A DNA stretch of 64,000 nt from Lactarius indigo (GCA_025766275.1 JAFKAC010000014.1:1454532-1518531), one strand, 5' to 3'; positions 12,678 through 26,166 are shown, numbered from the stretch's first letter. Notes: a model not told the origin generated them from the letters alone. Translations and numbers: made by a program.

Positions 12678-13991
12678 ATACTCGTCTCGCCTTGCCCTTT
12701 ACTGCAGATTCACATGCGATGTGAGGCTGGCCGGTCTGCGCCGTTGCATCTACCCTCCCCACCAGATCTCTGGTCAGGCCCTCCTGATCAGGCGTACTAC
12801 CTACACGACGCTCTGATCCAGAAAGTCTTTGGGTCTTTGGTAAAAACTAGAAAATGACCTCATGTTCTCTACGATGCTGGTTTCTGAATGCCCAACTGGT
12901 GCTTCTTCTTCCCTTGAATGATGGTCACGGTGTTCTCATCTCACGAATTTCACCTGACCAATCAACTTCTCAGCAATTTTTGAGTTCGAAGTGGGATAAA
13001 TTATTCTATTCATTTTTCCACAGTCTGTCTTGCGGCGCACAGTACGGGGTAAGTTCAATGTCGCACCACGTCGACACGCCGCCTCCAGGTACAACAGCAC
13101 TACAGTGTACCAAACGGTCGCACTCGAGCTAATTGAGCACTAATTTTTATCCCAAACCTACCGGGACAGGAAAATGGATGGCCCATGTTCCGGTTTGGGT
13201 TTCAACCACCATCTGATCGATGCCGCGGGTCGGACTTCTACAACCACTGAAGCGGTTGACGTCGGTGGCCTACCTGCTCCGCGCAGGGAATTTTGGGTTT
13301 TTTTTTTTTTTGGTTTTACGGTTTCCACCTCACGACCATCCACCTTCTTGAGCTCGGTATGCAGGTGCAGTTGATCCCTTTCCCGGACTTTCCCGTTCAT
13401 TTTAGAAGCCCTCAACCACGACGGTCAGCTATGTCCGCGTGTTCCTCGACCTTGTCACAACCTCATTCTGTCGTTCTCGCCTGTCTCTCTTATCTTCCTC
13501 GATTTGCTTCGTTGGGGCCGTTCCCTCATGGTGTTGCAGGTGGCCGGATCTTCCAAATTGGTAAAACCTGACCGTTCCTTATGCACGCGTTTCGAACCGC
13601 TGTGCGCACCGACTGAACGAGAACGAACCTCCCCCTCTCGCCGACAGCCGGGAGAAATCACGACCGGCTCTTGCGGTTCTTCATCCCATCACTTTGATAT
13701 GACAGTTCGGATTGGGCAACGCTGTCGACATGACTGTAGTAATGCACGAACCCTGTGCGTTCATCAGTAGTTCTCGTGAGATATCGAAACGCGAGACCCT
13801 CCATTGGGTCAGGTCGCTGCTTGCGGTGAGATTGAGAGCTCGTAATACCTGCGGTGCTCGATTAGCTCCACTCTTCCTTATTTTTTGTACTTCACTCGGA
13901 GTATACAGAAGCTTTATATTCGCACTAAACCCCTCCTACGAAGTTCGTAAGCCGAATTTAAGAGGTAATTCCGCGCGATCACCGCCGCCTA
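12678..13991. other. intergenic, low complexity patches
   Basis: A stretch of 1.3 kb without a supported gene. It contains a T-run near 13297-13311 and CT-rich segments. Short open frames here have no domain-like sequence. Confidence 0.5.
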
Positions 13992-15158
13992 CTAAAGCCT
14001 TGGCTTGATCAAATGTTTGACCGATGCTGGATCGAGAACGCTTTGAGGGTAAGGCAACGCGAGTCCCCGAACATGTTCACAGGCGCCGTCGACAACGAGA
14101 ACTTGGCCCGAGATAAAGCTAGCGGCATCACTAAAAAGGAAAACTGCCGCATTGGCAACATCTCTCGGCTCTCCCTTGCGACCGGTAGGAATAGGCCAAG
14201 AATCCTCGCGGCCCTTAGGTAAGAGACGATCCATGCCCTCAGTCGCCTCAATAGGACCCGGCGCGATGACATTCGAACGGATGCCATGCGGACCTTCTTC
14301 GACTGCAAGGACAGCAGACGTAGCATCAACGGCAGCTTTTGCGGCCGAAACATGTACTTGATATGGGGTACCTGCAAAAAACGATTTTGTTTCAAACAAG
14401 AAAGGGAAATGGTGCCAAAGTCGCACGTACCACGGTAGTGCAAGGTTGCGCTCACGTGAACGTATGAGCCCTTCGTTGCTCGCACGTAGGGCAGGGTTGC
14501 CTTGATTGTATGGTAGGTTCCAAGCTTTCCCATGAGAAGTCGGTGAACAGAACAGCAGGTCACCAAAATGGGGACCTACCGTGTCAATTTCAATCACAGT
14601 CCTGAATCCATTTTCGGAGAGGCCCGAGATAGGTGCAAGGAAATTACCTGCAGCGCCTATATTGAAGCGGCGCAGTATCAGGTGAGATTCGAGTGAGAAG
14701 GGAACCCGGACAAATGACCGTTGATGACGAAATCAATCCTGCCATATTTCTCGATAGTCAGCTGAACAGCAGCCTGAACTTGCTTGGGATCCCTGACGTC
14801 AGCCTTGACGGCAATACAAGTGCTTCCAGTGGCCGCAGAAAGTTCCTGTGCTGCCTTCGTAAGGCGTTCTACACTACCGCGAGTATTAGGAATACGTCAC
14901 GTCTTTGATCGAGGACTCACTTTCGACCAACGATGGTGGCATTCGCTCCGTGTCTCATCTAAATGACACCGAACGTGAGGCCGAAAGGACATATACGCAT
15001 GACAATCTGTGGCGAAGACGAACCACGGCCTCCGTCATAACCCGACATATTCCCGAGCCACCACCGGTACAGAAGAGGACTTTGTTCTTGAATATGTCCT
15101 TCTTGAAGACGGCCGTAGAGTCAACTGCGGGGTGTACATGAGGATCTAGCTGGGACAT
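13992..15158 (-). CDS. 2,4-dienoyl-CoA reductase-like short-chain dehydrogenase (peroxisomal type)
   Basis: Several exons on the minus strand. The first (from 15158) carries the Rossmann loop TGGGSGICR, followed by a short exon ending ATIVGR (about 14930) and a block on ADVRDPKQVQAAVQ (about 14800). The later exons carry the TVGTYHTIK-like helix (about 14520) and HVSAAKAAVDATS (about 14310), then FLFSDAASFISGQVLVVDG near the end. The S...K arrangement in the last helix, without the usual Tyr-x-x-x-Lys, is characteristic of 2,4-dienoyl-CoA reductases (yeast Sps19, mammalian DECR2). They use NADPH to remove a double bond when unsaturated fatty acids are degraded. The protein ends in Pro-Arg-Leu, a weak match to the peroxisomal PTS1 tripeptide. 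The usual second glycine of GGGSGIGR is Cys here. Exon edges are approximate. Confidence 0.8.
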
Positions 15159-16579
15159 TCTCGGCGCTACGTGAGGGGGAACGAATGATTTACGTCTTTT
15201 GCTCTTTCTTTTTGATCTTCTCTGCTTCTCGTTCGGGGTCAGCCCCGGTCGTCGCCACCGGGAATACCGGGAATGTATTCGGACCGGAGCGGGCGCAGGA
15301 GAGGCCCTCTTATAAGTGTGGTGGCCAGTCTGAGTAAGGAATACGAGTTGCTCGCCTAAATGTGTGTAAGCAGGTTGATACTCCTCAGCTCAGTTCCTAG
15401 ATCACAGTAAGACGGTCTCAGACTTTTATGCTCCGCTCGTTAAAGGTAATGACGTCAATACCGCTCTGGAACATGTGGCCACTGGCATGGGGGCGCGGGA
15501 CATTCAGATACATCATCACCGCTGAGAGCTACTACCGTACTGGAACTTAGCTGGGTACAAGGTGTCAAGCGTTCAAATAACTTTTCGTACGTACCGCTTG
15601 TCTCTCCACTCTTACGTTTCCTCCCAATAAGTATATACTTCCAACGCCCTTTCTAGCGCGGCCCCGACTCCGACCCACGGTACCTCACACTGAGCGCTTT
15701 CTTCTTGTCGCCGGTCTATTCCGCGGTCCGCGCATAGAGGCCCAATCCCCCTCAAACCACGCTTTATAACCGTTCATCCGTACCCTCTTCCTCGAGGAGA
15801 TGCTGTGAGCGTGTGCTGGAGCAGCGTGTCTTGGACTCACCTCGTATGTGCAGGTATCGAAAGGTATCTAAGTATCCCTAGCCATCGAGTCACTCCATCA
15901 CGCCAACCCGTTCTCACGCTCGGATGTTACACGTCGCGCCGCCGTTCCCCTAATAGAATTCGAACACGCCCCCTTGCTCTAATCAAACGTGTCGTGATGT
16001 ACTTTTGCGCAGTTAGGCCCGGGATGTCCCGGGTTAAACCAAAAAAAAAAAAAAATACCGATGTTCGCAGACGCGCAAGCAACTGCCCTGAATTTCGTGC
16101 TTCAGCCGTGTTTGATCCTAGGGGTTCGCATTGCATGGCAGGTGGCGTGAAATACTGTAATGGCTGTCGCAGTCGTAAACTCGGTTAGCATCGGACTTTT
16201 TGAGGTATTCTGAAAAAATTACTCGCGCTTCCTGGGATTGATTTCGTCATCTTGGAGAATAACATTTACTTGGAAGGTGAAGTGAGTCAAGATGGAACGA
16301 TGTGCTAGGATCAAGGATACTTGTAGTTTACACGTGACAACAGACAAGGTTTGGTGCAGGGATACACGGTAACAGCAAAGTGGAGATGACGGCACTGCGA
16401 TACGAACGAAGCCTGTGAAACAGAGCGGAAGAGAGTGGAAAACATTAAACAAACAAGGGGTGATCTAGGCTCAGACTATTGCAAGAATGGTGTCAAGAAG
16501 GTAGTTGTAGCAGTTGTACCAAGAATGTGACGAGAAAACCACGAAAAAGTAACTCGAAAAGACTGGGGGACGCGATATT
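15159..16579. other. intergenic
   Basis: A stretch of 1.4 kb with no supported gene. It holds an A-run near 16041-16055 next to a short CCCGGG-containing inverted repeat (about 16018-16036). The left end is the promoter side of the reductase gene and the right end is the 3' flank of the HMG-box gene. Confidence 0.5.
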
Positions 16580-18306
16580 CTATTGCCCGCCTATTTTTGT
16601 GCGCCAATGGTCCATGCTCGAGTTAGTATAAGTGGTGTTGCTAGACGAGGGGTTGCCTAAAGGGGGAATCCCCGAACCGAGTGCCAACGAGTGTAATGGC
16701 GGTGGCCGTGACGACCGTGATTGGGGATGTGGGAGCTGTAACACTTCATGAGCACTTGAAACATGTGGCGTGTTGGAGTGCGGCACCGAATGTGAGTCGT
16801 ACTGTTGCTCGTACCCACCACCCGCCCTACCTCCGTACGAGCTCCCCTGAAGTTGGGACCCCGAAGCGTAGTAATTCTCTGACGCAGTGGAAGAAGACGA
16901 CGTGGAACTTTGGTACGCCCCTGGCGAGTGCGAAGCGGGAAAGAACGGCGACGAGAGTGTCTGAAGAGGGTAATTGTTAGAAGAGGAAGATACGTGCGAT
17001 GAGGCACTGGAAATGGCCGGGGAGGCTTGGGAGGTCGCAGTCGACCAGGGACGGGGCGAAGGATGAGAATATACCTCGCTTTTAGTATGAGCAGTGGAAT
17101 TGGGCCGTTCGCGAAGCTGCTCTCCAACATTAAGGGGGGGTATCACTGGAGGAGTCGAGGCCCATGTTGGTTGAATAGTCCGGCCGTGGTCCCCACGGAC
17201 ACCAGACGATGCGCCTCCCCAAAAGGAAGAACCCCCCATGTGGTCTGATCCATACCCACTCGAAGATGTCGCAGTATTGGGGGAGTGAGATGCATGGGAC
17301 GGGTACGCGTGGGAATGTATCGACGTGTCAGGATAGTGATGAGAAGGAAGCGAGGCCAGAGAAGGTGTTTCGGATGGCGGGTGGTCGTGAATCGACGAAA
17401 GGTGGCGAAGACGTGTACCAGAAGAGGGGGGTTGACTTGCTGGAAAATCATTGGTAGAGTACCCAAAAGATGACAGGGCAGGGTGTGGAGATGTGACGCT
17501 CGAGTTATCGTCATATCCCGATGCTACGCCGGAAGTGCGAGCTGCCGCGCGACGGTGCAAGGTCCCGCGCAAGGTCCTGCCCATCAATCGACTGATAGTC
17601 GAAGTCATGTCCGGCGGAAAAATCATCTCCGACATCGCCTGATGCCGAGGGGTCGAGCAGCGAGGTGGCGGTGGCATCTGGTCTGCGCTTCTTACGGGAG
17701 TTGTTGGGCCGTCTCCTATAAACAGTAGTCGGGATATTTGGAGTTAAACGTTTCTTTCAAACGTTTGGCTTGATCGAGATAAAATTGCTTGTCGGCCTTA
17801 AAAAAATACAAGCTAAGTTAGCGGAAGGCACCCCACCGACGGACCTGCTCACCATGTCCATGGAGTTCCACTCCTTGCTCAATATTTTGCTGATATCGCC
17901 AGTGCGCATAGTTTGATTGGCTGCAGAGACCTGAGGACGTCTACGACGTGCAAAGATCATGAACGCGTTCATTGGTCGCCTCGGCGTGCCATCAGAGTTG
18001 AGTGCTTGGGAAGTCAGTTGGGTGTCCTCTACAAGAGGAAGCGTGAACGATGTGCAGCAGTTGGACGAACAAGAACAGACCTGGGGGTATGTCATCCATC
18101 TTTGCGGACGTGCGACAGTGCGTGTATGACGTGCCGTCGTCGGAGTCGGCGCGGGGACTGCCTCTGTCTGAACGAGGGTGCCGGTGTGCAGCAGAATCTG
18201 GATTTGATTGTGAGTGTTGAACTAGCGAGTCAAGACGGCTCATGGTTCCAGTGGCAGACGCGAGCGTAGACGGGAGATGAGGGGAACGCGTCTTGAAGAG
18301 AGGCAA
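16580..18306 (-). CDS. HMG-box transcription factor, reading frame broken in two places
   Basis: A minus-strand gene. An N-terminal part (from about 18306) leads into an HMG box that begins PRRPMNAFMIFARRRR (about 17985). It is split by a 56-nt intron (17852-17797, phase 0, CTAAC branch) and continues DKQFYLDQAKRLKETFNSKYPDY. The conserved end of the box then lies in the next frame, because one extra T near 17721 creates a TAG at 17716-17718. A second frame change near 17510-17560 is needed to reach the 300-residue Ser/Pro/His-rich tail that ends at 16580. HMG boxes of this MATA/ste11-like group bend and bind DNA, often in mating or development. The breaks may be sequence errors or real damage; I could not find an intron that explains either. 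Confidence 0.7.
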
Positions 18307-20480
18307 TGTTGCGCGGGTAAGTCAGGCGAGCGAACTGCGGCGTGATCGGGGCGTGGCGGTCGCGGATATCCGAGTTTCCAGAATAGCGGCGGCTTATGAG
18401 AGCAAACGGGTCCTAGAGTGGTCGTTGGGGGTGTGTGAAGTGTGCTGTATAAACTTTGTCAACCGCGGACGAAGGGGGAAACGACGAGACCATATCACCT
18501 TCACGCATGCGCAGGGTTTTTGACGTTACAACTGTGAGGACGGGATCAGAGCGAAGTAGGATGACTCGCCGGGAAGGGGAATCTGCTGATCTCTTGTTTG
18601 TCGCCCCATAGTCATTGACACCGGCTAACGAGGTGCTATAACAGACACCCTTGAAACGGCTGTGCTCCTCACGCTTGGGTCCGTAAGCGCGGCTCGACCA
18701 ATCGTTGGTTTCCCCGCCATCCTTAAAATCCCTTTCCCATAATTATCGAAGATTCCACAAAGGCAAACGCCAGCTGATACCCAGAGCCCAGGCGCGCCTC
18801 AGGTTGCCTTTTAGAATTTTTCCTCGGCCTTTTCCCTGCCCTTCTGGGCTAACCTCAATTCGAAGTTGTTCGCTCAGCGCCGTTCGGCGCCCAAATGCGG
18901 ACCCAGTTCCTTGTTTCTCCTCAAACACCATCGCATCAGTCAAGGGAAGATTTCTTGAGCTTTCGCAAATTGCTCACCTCCCTCGGATGATTTATTCTAC
19001 TGGAAAATCGTGCTGGGTCTTCGAAAGGGTCGCAAGCCGCGGTATGGTCCCTCAGAGACCGGGGACCCCCAAACCTGTTTGCCTCTGGGTATCGAGGTGG
19101 TGCTCGCGGGCTCTGGAGACCGTTTATACGAGGTTGGCAGTGCTTGGTTGTGTCACCACTCGATTCCCTACCACAGTGTCGGAAAATCATGTGACCTCCC
19201 CACCCTGGAAGCAAGCTGCATTGACAATGCCGACAACGTCACTGGTCTCGCTCTGCGATATGTGCCATGAGGGGATCCTGGGTATTTTCTCCAAGCGAGC
19301 CCAGACAGTTACGCCCTCTCCCTGATGTTGTTGCGCTTGGTGATGTGATGGATGGCATGCTTTGCTGATCTTCTGTTTAAGGGTTTCACTGGTCACCTCC
19401 GATCGCCGATCCCGCCTCGGCCCGATTCCGGCACTGGCTCACCACCTGATCGATCATATTCCTTGGGTTCAATTTGTGTATCCTGGCTCTGGTAGGCTTC
19501 CTGACGATGAGGCTCTCTACATGTTCAGAATCAGATTTACTTCCGATTTTGGAGTCTTGTACTCGCCGGCCCTCACGGGAATCAACCAATAAAAAGTTAG
19601 GCAACAAGGATACACTGGTGCCCTGGTACCTGGAACGGATCTGTCAAGTCCGGTGACTGCTCCAAGGCATGTCTCGAGGGGGAGGACCGCTCGACGCCGA
19701 CATGTTCAAAGGAGCGCCCCGCCCATCCTGCTACGTGTCGTCTTGTTGAGTGTGAGTTCTTGTATTTCTCGTCGCGTGCAAGATCGCAAATGGAGGTGGT
19801 GGGTCAAACACGCTATCATTATTACCTAAAGTACCCATATATCCAGGTGTGATCATCCACTCAACCCCGATGTGCCACCGCCTTCGGGGTCAAAAAAAAA
19901 ATGCAACGCGCTCAAATAGGGAGGTCCCCTCAATAATGAGCAATTTGTGGCCCTGCAAAACCAAAAGACTTTTTTTATTTATTTTTTTCATTACTGTGAA
20001 CGTTCCATCGCAGGTTCGAACCCCAGAGTGTTTTGAGCTAGGACGTAATTTCCCGCTGACTGTTGTGCGCGTCGCAACTCCGAGAGGGGATAGTCTAGCT
20101 ATGTCCACAGGGAACATTGGCATCACGCCGTTCGTCGATGGGCATAGCATCACACCGTTCGTACCCATCCGAATTTATCGGGTAGCATGACCAATAAGGT
20201 GCAGGCTACCTTTGTGTATTTGGGTGTTCTGCGAGTGCGATCAACAACACATGGCGATTCGTCACGCCGTTCGTCGTCGGCGCTTGCAAGGTGTGTAATC
20301 TGTTACTCGCTGGAAACCATCACCTGCTTAAAATCAAAATCACGGGTGAGTTCAAACAAGTCCATATAACCCGTGGTCGATGTGTCGTAGAGGAGGCCTA
20401 TGGCCGGATACCGTAGACACGAAACACGTCCCACAAGTGACGTTGCGGGGAGGACGTGATTGGCGACCTGCGCGCCACCA
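18307..20480. other. intergenic, nothing supported
   Basis: A stretch of 2.2 kb with only short, motif-free open frames on both strands. A T-rich run lies near 19970-19990. I see no RNA gene; a T-arm-like string near 20010 lacks the rest of a tRNA. Confidence 0.45.
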
Positions 20481-22240
20481 TTACGGAGAGTTAGACATCA
20501 TCCCTGCTGGAATCCTTACGAAGAGGATTAGCCCAACAGACGATGCCCGCCTATTGCTACCGACTCTTCGCGTCAGAGAGCGAGGTTCGCGTGCAATAAA
20601 TCGGGTGTGCGGGATGCGGCGGGAAAGAGAACCATAGTATATTTGCGTGACAGCTGCGTACTGGGAATCGACACGTATTCTGAAAATCGGATGGAGTTCG
20701 GACATGTCGTGGAAGGATCGCTTCAACGTCCAGGCCAGGACTCCAGGCCGTGGAACACCAAAGGGGGTACAGAACGTGTTGCGGTGTTAGAGTACCTGCC
20801 CGCGAACCCAGGAAGAGGTTCAGAGGTCGCCGTGCAAATGATACGATCGAGATATGGGGTTGCTTCGGACCGCTATACGAATACAGTAAAGCGCTGATGC
20901 CCGGAAAACAAAGTTTACTTACGGGTGAGGGCATTGGGTAAAACTTTGACAAACAGGATCGATGCGATAGCCACACTGCCTTCGCTGGTACCTTGACAAG
21001 CGCATGACGATTTGAGACACGAAACAAGGCGAGCGAACAACGTGCAATTTTGCCTAAAGCGGGCGGACAAGAATCTACAGGTCCTGGCGCGAGTGCACCA
21101 ATGAGCAGGCCAACATTTCGCCCGCCAAAGGCAGGAATCACGGAGGCATTTGGGCTGATAACGCCCGCCCGTCTTGAGACAAATTATTCGTGGCGTGTGT
21201 TACCGAGAGGACGGCGTGATCGCTCTAGTATGGCTGGGCTCTTCCCTCTTGCTCTTGGAGCAAAAAGACGCCCTGAGACACGTAAGCACCAACCCGGTTT
21301 CTTTTGTCCTGCCCCGCCCAAGGCGAAGACATCCGTCAACGATGTTCCGTACACGTAATGAGGCGAACCAGACAATCCTGGGGCGCATACTATAAAGAGA
21401 TGGAAGATAAGGAAACGTTGCGAAGGAGCCTATCACGGTTGTCAAAGTTTACCAGCGCTGGCGGAGAGAGATATGGGGAATGAACGCGAACTCGGTCAAA
21501 AAACTGTGAGCGTTTCCTTCATATTGGAATCCAGGGTCCGCTCCCGCAGTTAAAATGAATGAATAACAAGTGTGTGAATATCACTTCCCTGGTGGAGATA
21601 TTCGTCTCAGAACGGCGAAAATGACGGGATTGGAACTCGTGGGCACTCATCAATGCTCATTTATCGATACCATAGTTCTCTAATAGGTGAGCAAGAGGAT
21701 TGGAGCTGCACTATTCCCGGTCGGCGTTCAGCCTGAGGTGGAGATGGAGAACTTGGGGAATCAGATAAATATCCACACAGCGTGAGTCGCGCTTCGTCCC
21801 ACACCAATCTCACTATTAGCTTACAGTAATTACTTACTAGAATTTATAAATGAGTATGTTTGGGCGCAATCGGCCTTCACCGTCAAGAGTAAGTTAACTC
21901 GGGAGTAAGGAAGAAGGGCCTGCTGCCAGGTGTGAACACGGTTATTCAAGGGACTCCGATAAATCGATGAATTGAACAGAAGGTTGACCTATGGTCGCCC
22001 TTGATCATGATCAAGGAGTGAATTGGGCAACCGTAGTTCAGTGCTCCGACGTGCACAAGGGTGAGCGACATTCAAATTTGGCCAACTTGAAGGAGCGAAC
22101 GTCCCATTGAACGAGAGGAACATAATGGGGAGATGAGGGCTGTGACAAGTCAGAGATGTGAAGGTGGCAATACAAACAATGACCGTCTTGCCCGAGCTCT
22201 GAAAACTCACAGTGCACCGGAACGACGCGTTCAATTCAAG
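20481..22240 (-). other. unresolved minus-strand region, possibly a decayed or heavily spliced membrane-protein gene
   Basis: Minus-strand frames contain protein-like hydrophobic patches, for example SPHYVYGTSLTDVF near 21360 and FGGRNVGLLIGALAP near 21130, with plausible introns between. They do not join into one frame. The position is opposite and divergent to the BRCT gene, which would suit a real promoter near 22250. I could not assign a family. It may be a transporter-like gene with lost exons, or chance. Confidence 0.25.
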
Positions 22241-22424
22241 TTATCATCGTATCATATCATCGAGTTATCTCGCGATTGAGGCTAGCGTGACGTGACAACG
22301 CGTCGTGTAACACCTAGGAGTCATGTGACCCCCAGCGCGACGGACAACCGACACGAGTCAGTGTCTGAGTCTGACTGATCGTATTCGAGTCTCACTCAAC
22401 CACCTTTCATGCCCTCGTTCAAAA

Positions 22425-25400
22425 ATGCCGATATTTGACGGAATCAAGTTCTTCTGCTCTTCCACGCTTTCGGAGAATCGAAGGCTTGATCTCACTTCCT
22501 CCCTGGAGCGTAATGGCGCGGAGTCCGTACCTCTTGAAGAAGCAACGCACATCATCACGCACTCACCTGATTATGAGGGACAAGACCGCGCCAAGGGAGG
22601 GTCTGTCACAGTTACTGTGCGCTTTCTTCTGGTTTGGGCAAACACCTACGTAGTTGACACCTATGTCCAGGATTATTGGGCAGAGCGGTCCTTGATCCTC
22701 GGAAGGCTTCAGCTGTGAGCTTCACAGATGTACTTCCCCCACGAGCATTCAGTCTCTGATATTTCTATCAGGGTACAGCACTTCTCTCCTGATCCTTCAA
22801 TGCTCTTCTCAGGGGTTGTTGCATGTGCAACTGATGTACGCCTTACCCCTGGTTCTCCCTCTCCAATACCCTGCTTACTTCCCTTCTCAGCTCGTCCCTT
22901 CTGATGTCGAGGTCCTCTCTGCCGGAATTACTGCGCTTGGAGGGCAGTGGCGCGCCGGATTAACTCGCGACGTCACCCATCTCTTTGCCGTTGGCCCCGG
23001 GTCTGACAAGTACCAGACGGCATTGCGCTACCAAAAGGACACACAGGTCAAAGTACTACTTCCCCATTGGTTCGACGACTCGGTACGCCTCGGAATATGT
23101 GGTCTCTCCACCACAACATATGAGTGGCCTGAACCCCCACTTTTCACATTTGGACGACCGAGCCCTGAGATGGGTGCGGTCGGGGACAGCTTATTGCGAC
23201 CACAGAACAAGCTTTCACAAGATAAAAAGGCGCTATACAAAGCTGCACTTATTACAGCGGAACAAGAAGTGAAGCTAGGCCAAGCAGAGCCACGGAATAT
23301 CTGGGGCAAAAGACGCGTATTGCTCAGTCCTGATCTCGAGCTTTCGGATGATCGTAGGCAGGCCATCGAAGCGGGTATCGTTCGCTCCGGAGGAATCGTC
23401 GTGGAGTACGATGCCAGGCGTGTAGGTGCCGAGTCCGACTTTGACGTTCTCATCGCGCGATACCGCTGGGGGGATCTTTATGTACAGGTGAACTCGCTTT
23501 GCGTATCCTTAACTTAGGGTCTTTCTCATTGACGCTTCAGGGAGTGAGCGGACGCAAGCTCATTGGCTCACTTACATGGCTCTTTTATGTAGAGTCTACC
23601 GGAACTATTGGTACACCGACAGCCCAGTTATTGCACTATCCAATCCCGAAGAAACCCATCGAAGGGTTTTCTACTCACGTGGGTACTGTTAACCTGCTAA
23701 ACCAATTGGGGTTGCTTATTGTGCGACGTAGGAAATCACGGTGACAAATTATACCGGCGACGCGCGCGACTACCTCAAAAAACTGATAGGCCTGATGGGC
23801 GCGACCTTTACCCCGAGCATGTCCGGTAAAAATACTGTTCTCATAGCCGCATGGTGGGTTCACATGTATTTTCTTTTGTGTGATGCTCCTGATCCCTTCG
23901 TCCGTTTCTGTAGTTTTTCGGGGAACAAGGCGAATAAGGCTCGTAACTGGTCTATCCCAGTCGTCAACCATACATGGTTAGAGGACTGCTTCATTCAGTG
24001 GAAAAATCTCACCGTCGGTCTTGAAAAATACGTTGTCTTTCCGCCTGGCCTTGACTTCTCCGATAACCTCGGCGAGCGTGGCATCCAACGCGAAGTTATA
24101 CTCGACTCACTTCCTGATCTCGAAGCGGAAATGGCGCATGCGAGGAGCGCGGTGACCCCTGTGGCGGAGGTTTCGAGTAATGATGGCGCAAGGAAGCAGT
24201 CTCCGGTATACGCAAAAAGACCCAGCGGCCGCAAGGCCAATGAAGTAGAGGATGCGACAGGCGGACTTGACAGCGAAGACCGGATCAACGTTAATGTTAA
24301 ATCTCAGTCTACCGATGCTCGAAGAAGGGGAAATGACCATATACAAGTGGACGAGCCCGAGGGAGCCGCGCCCCACGAGCCAGGACAGCATCACGAATCT
24401 GAACACACCTGGAAGTCTCCTAGGCGAGCAAACATGGTTCATTCTCCGTTGCGACAAGCTACTTCTCCGCTAAAACACGCACATAAGCGCCTTTCATCAC
24501 CCAGCAAGCGCCGCCGCGGAGCCGATCAAGAAACTACAGAGGACGAAGATGAGCCATCTCCGACGAAAAGATCAACACGTGCCAAGTTGGCAGCGGCGGG
24601 CTCTCTTGTTGGTACCCCGTCAAAAGCACCCCAGAAGTCTTCGTCGAAGTCTTCCCCCGGGTCACCGCTTCTTCGAATGGAATCGGTCCTCATGCCACCC
24701 ATAGGGACAGGCGAGGCTCTCGCAAGATCCTCGCAGCGAGGGGCGAAGCCAGGTCCGGTTAAAGACATCTCACAAGATCGCAATCCTCAGGCGAGATCAA
24801 TTTCCCCTTCGCGCGCGTATCCACTGTCGTCCCTCACAGTCGACACGACCATGGACCGGGAGGAAGGACCATCAAGACAAGTGTCGCGCCGCTCCGCGGC
24901 GAGCAGAGCTTCGCAGCGTTTAAGGGACGAAGTCATGCCTGACGTGGTCAATTTTGAGAAGGAGATGCGGCGTGGCCATGTTCGGGCAGCCAACGTCCCC
25001 GAGAGTAGAAAGGGGAAGGAGAAAACGGATACGGGATCGAAGACGGTGGGCAAGGGCAAGAAGCGTGCGTCGGTTCACAATGGGGCGGAAGGTACACTGT
25101 TTTCCGATGATGAGCACGAGCGCAAGAAGCGACGCATCAGTGGGACGAAAGATCGCTCTACTGGGGCAGGTCGGGCTGACGACGGTGATGAGCGCTCTGA
25201 TAGAGCAGGTACTGATTCACAGGGGACGGCGGAAATTTCGTCAGCCAAAGTTGCAAAGCCGAAGAAGGCTCCCCCTGGCGGAGACGTCACCAGGCAAGCG
25301 AAACAAGTTACTCGTAACGTTGATTGATGTTGACTGATCATAGAGAGCATACCGTCAGGATCTTAGCTACTCAAGTCACGTTGGAAGATAACGAAGAGAG

Positions 25401-26166
25401 GGTGCGTGGCGAAAAATTCCCAAATGTTATTTAATTTACCCTTTGCGCCTTTTTTAGGCCTTGGCGAAGCTGGGTGCGAAGATTGGCGTAAAGCCGAGCG
25501 AGTGCACCCATTTAGTTGTCAAGAGCCTCGCCCGCACGGAAAAGCTCCTTTGCGCAATGGCTGTTGCTCCTCATTTTGTAACTGAGAGGTGGGTTCGCGA
25601 TTCCATCACGGCCAAGAGGTTACTCCGTGGGTGGTTTACCTTATCTTTAATCTCTTGTACTGAAGTCTGCCGCAATTTGACAGCTACCGACAAGTATGTG
25701 CTTGCTGACCGCATCAGCGAAACGAAATGGAAGTTCGAGTTGGTCGATTCGTTGAAGCGCGCAAAAGCGAACAAGGGCCAACTGTTTGCGGGCAAAATCT
25801 TCTATGTCACAAACAATGTTCCGCTAGATAAGAAACTGTTGAAGAATGTCATTTTGGCACACGGTGGGCAGGTGAGCCGTCGCGGCAGTAGTGCGCAAAA
25901 GTGGCGGACTGATTGGTTCGTTGGCTTGGCTCGGGTATGGACTTGGGTCACAGATACGTCAGCAAAATCCAACCGTTCGTGCCTTGAGCGGCAAATCGTC
26001 TGGTCAGCAGCACTTCGTGATTTCGTGCGCCGAAGACGCTTCGATATGGCGGCCTATCGCCGAAGCTGGACACGCGATTTACTCCCAAGAACTCGTACTC
26101 AGCGCTGCTCTCACGCAGGAGATGCGTTTGTATGACGAAGAATTTCGAGTTGACACGCCGTCGTGA
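22425..26166 (+). CDS. brc1: multi-BRCT DNA-damage scaffold, Brc1/Rtt107-like
   Basis: The first ATG (22425) starts MPIFDGIKFFCSS, a BRCT repeat. Further repeats follow: LFSGVVACATD to HWFDDSVRLG (22800-23100), NIWGKRRVLLSPDLEL with SGRKLIGSLTWLF (23300-23590), VNHTWLEDCFIQW (about 23970), then near the C-terminus AKLGAKIGVKPSECTHLV (about 25465) and GKIFYVTNNVPLDKK with HGGQ (about 25790-25870), ending at 26166. Between blocks four and five is a long charged, Ser/Lys-rich linker. The N-terminal group plus C-terminal pair is the layout of fission yeast Brc1 and budding yeast Rtt107. In those proteins the C-terminal pair binds phosphorylated histone H2A and the rest recruits Smc5/6 and repair enzymes at stalled forks. 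Many short introns are present. Between about 25300 and 25330 the frame changes by -1 and I found no intron that explains it. Confidence 0.78.

Noticed and set aside
13174..13770. Open frames of 60-100 codons near the T-run
   Set aside because: They overlap on both strands, are low in complexity and have no motif or splice support.
16018..16060. CCCGGG inverted repeat followed by an A-run as a terminator
   Set aside because: This is a bacterial-style signal and the context is a eukaryotic intergenic region.
18705..19325. 206-codon open frame on the plus strand
   Set aside because: No motif, odd composition and no conserved-looking blocks; a chance frame is more likely.
19930..20040. T-arm-like GGTTCGAACCCC near 20010
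   Set aside because: The upstream 60 bases are T-rich and do not form a D-arm or anticodon arm.
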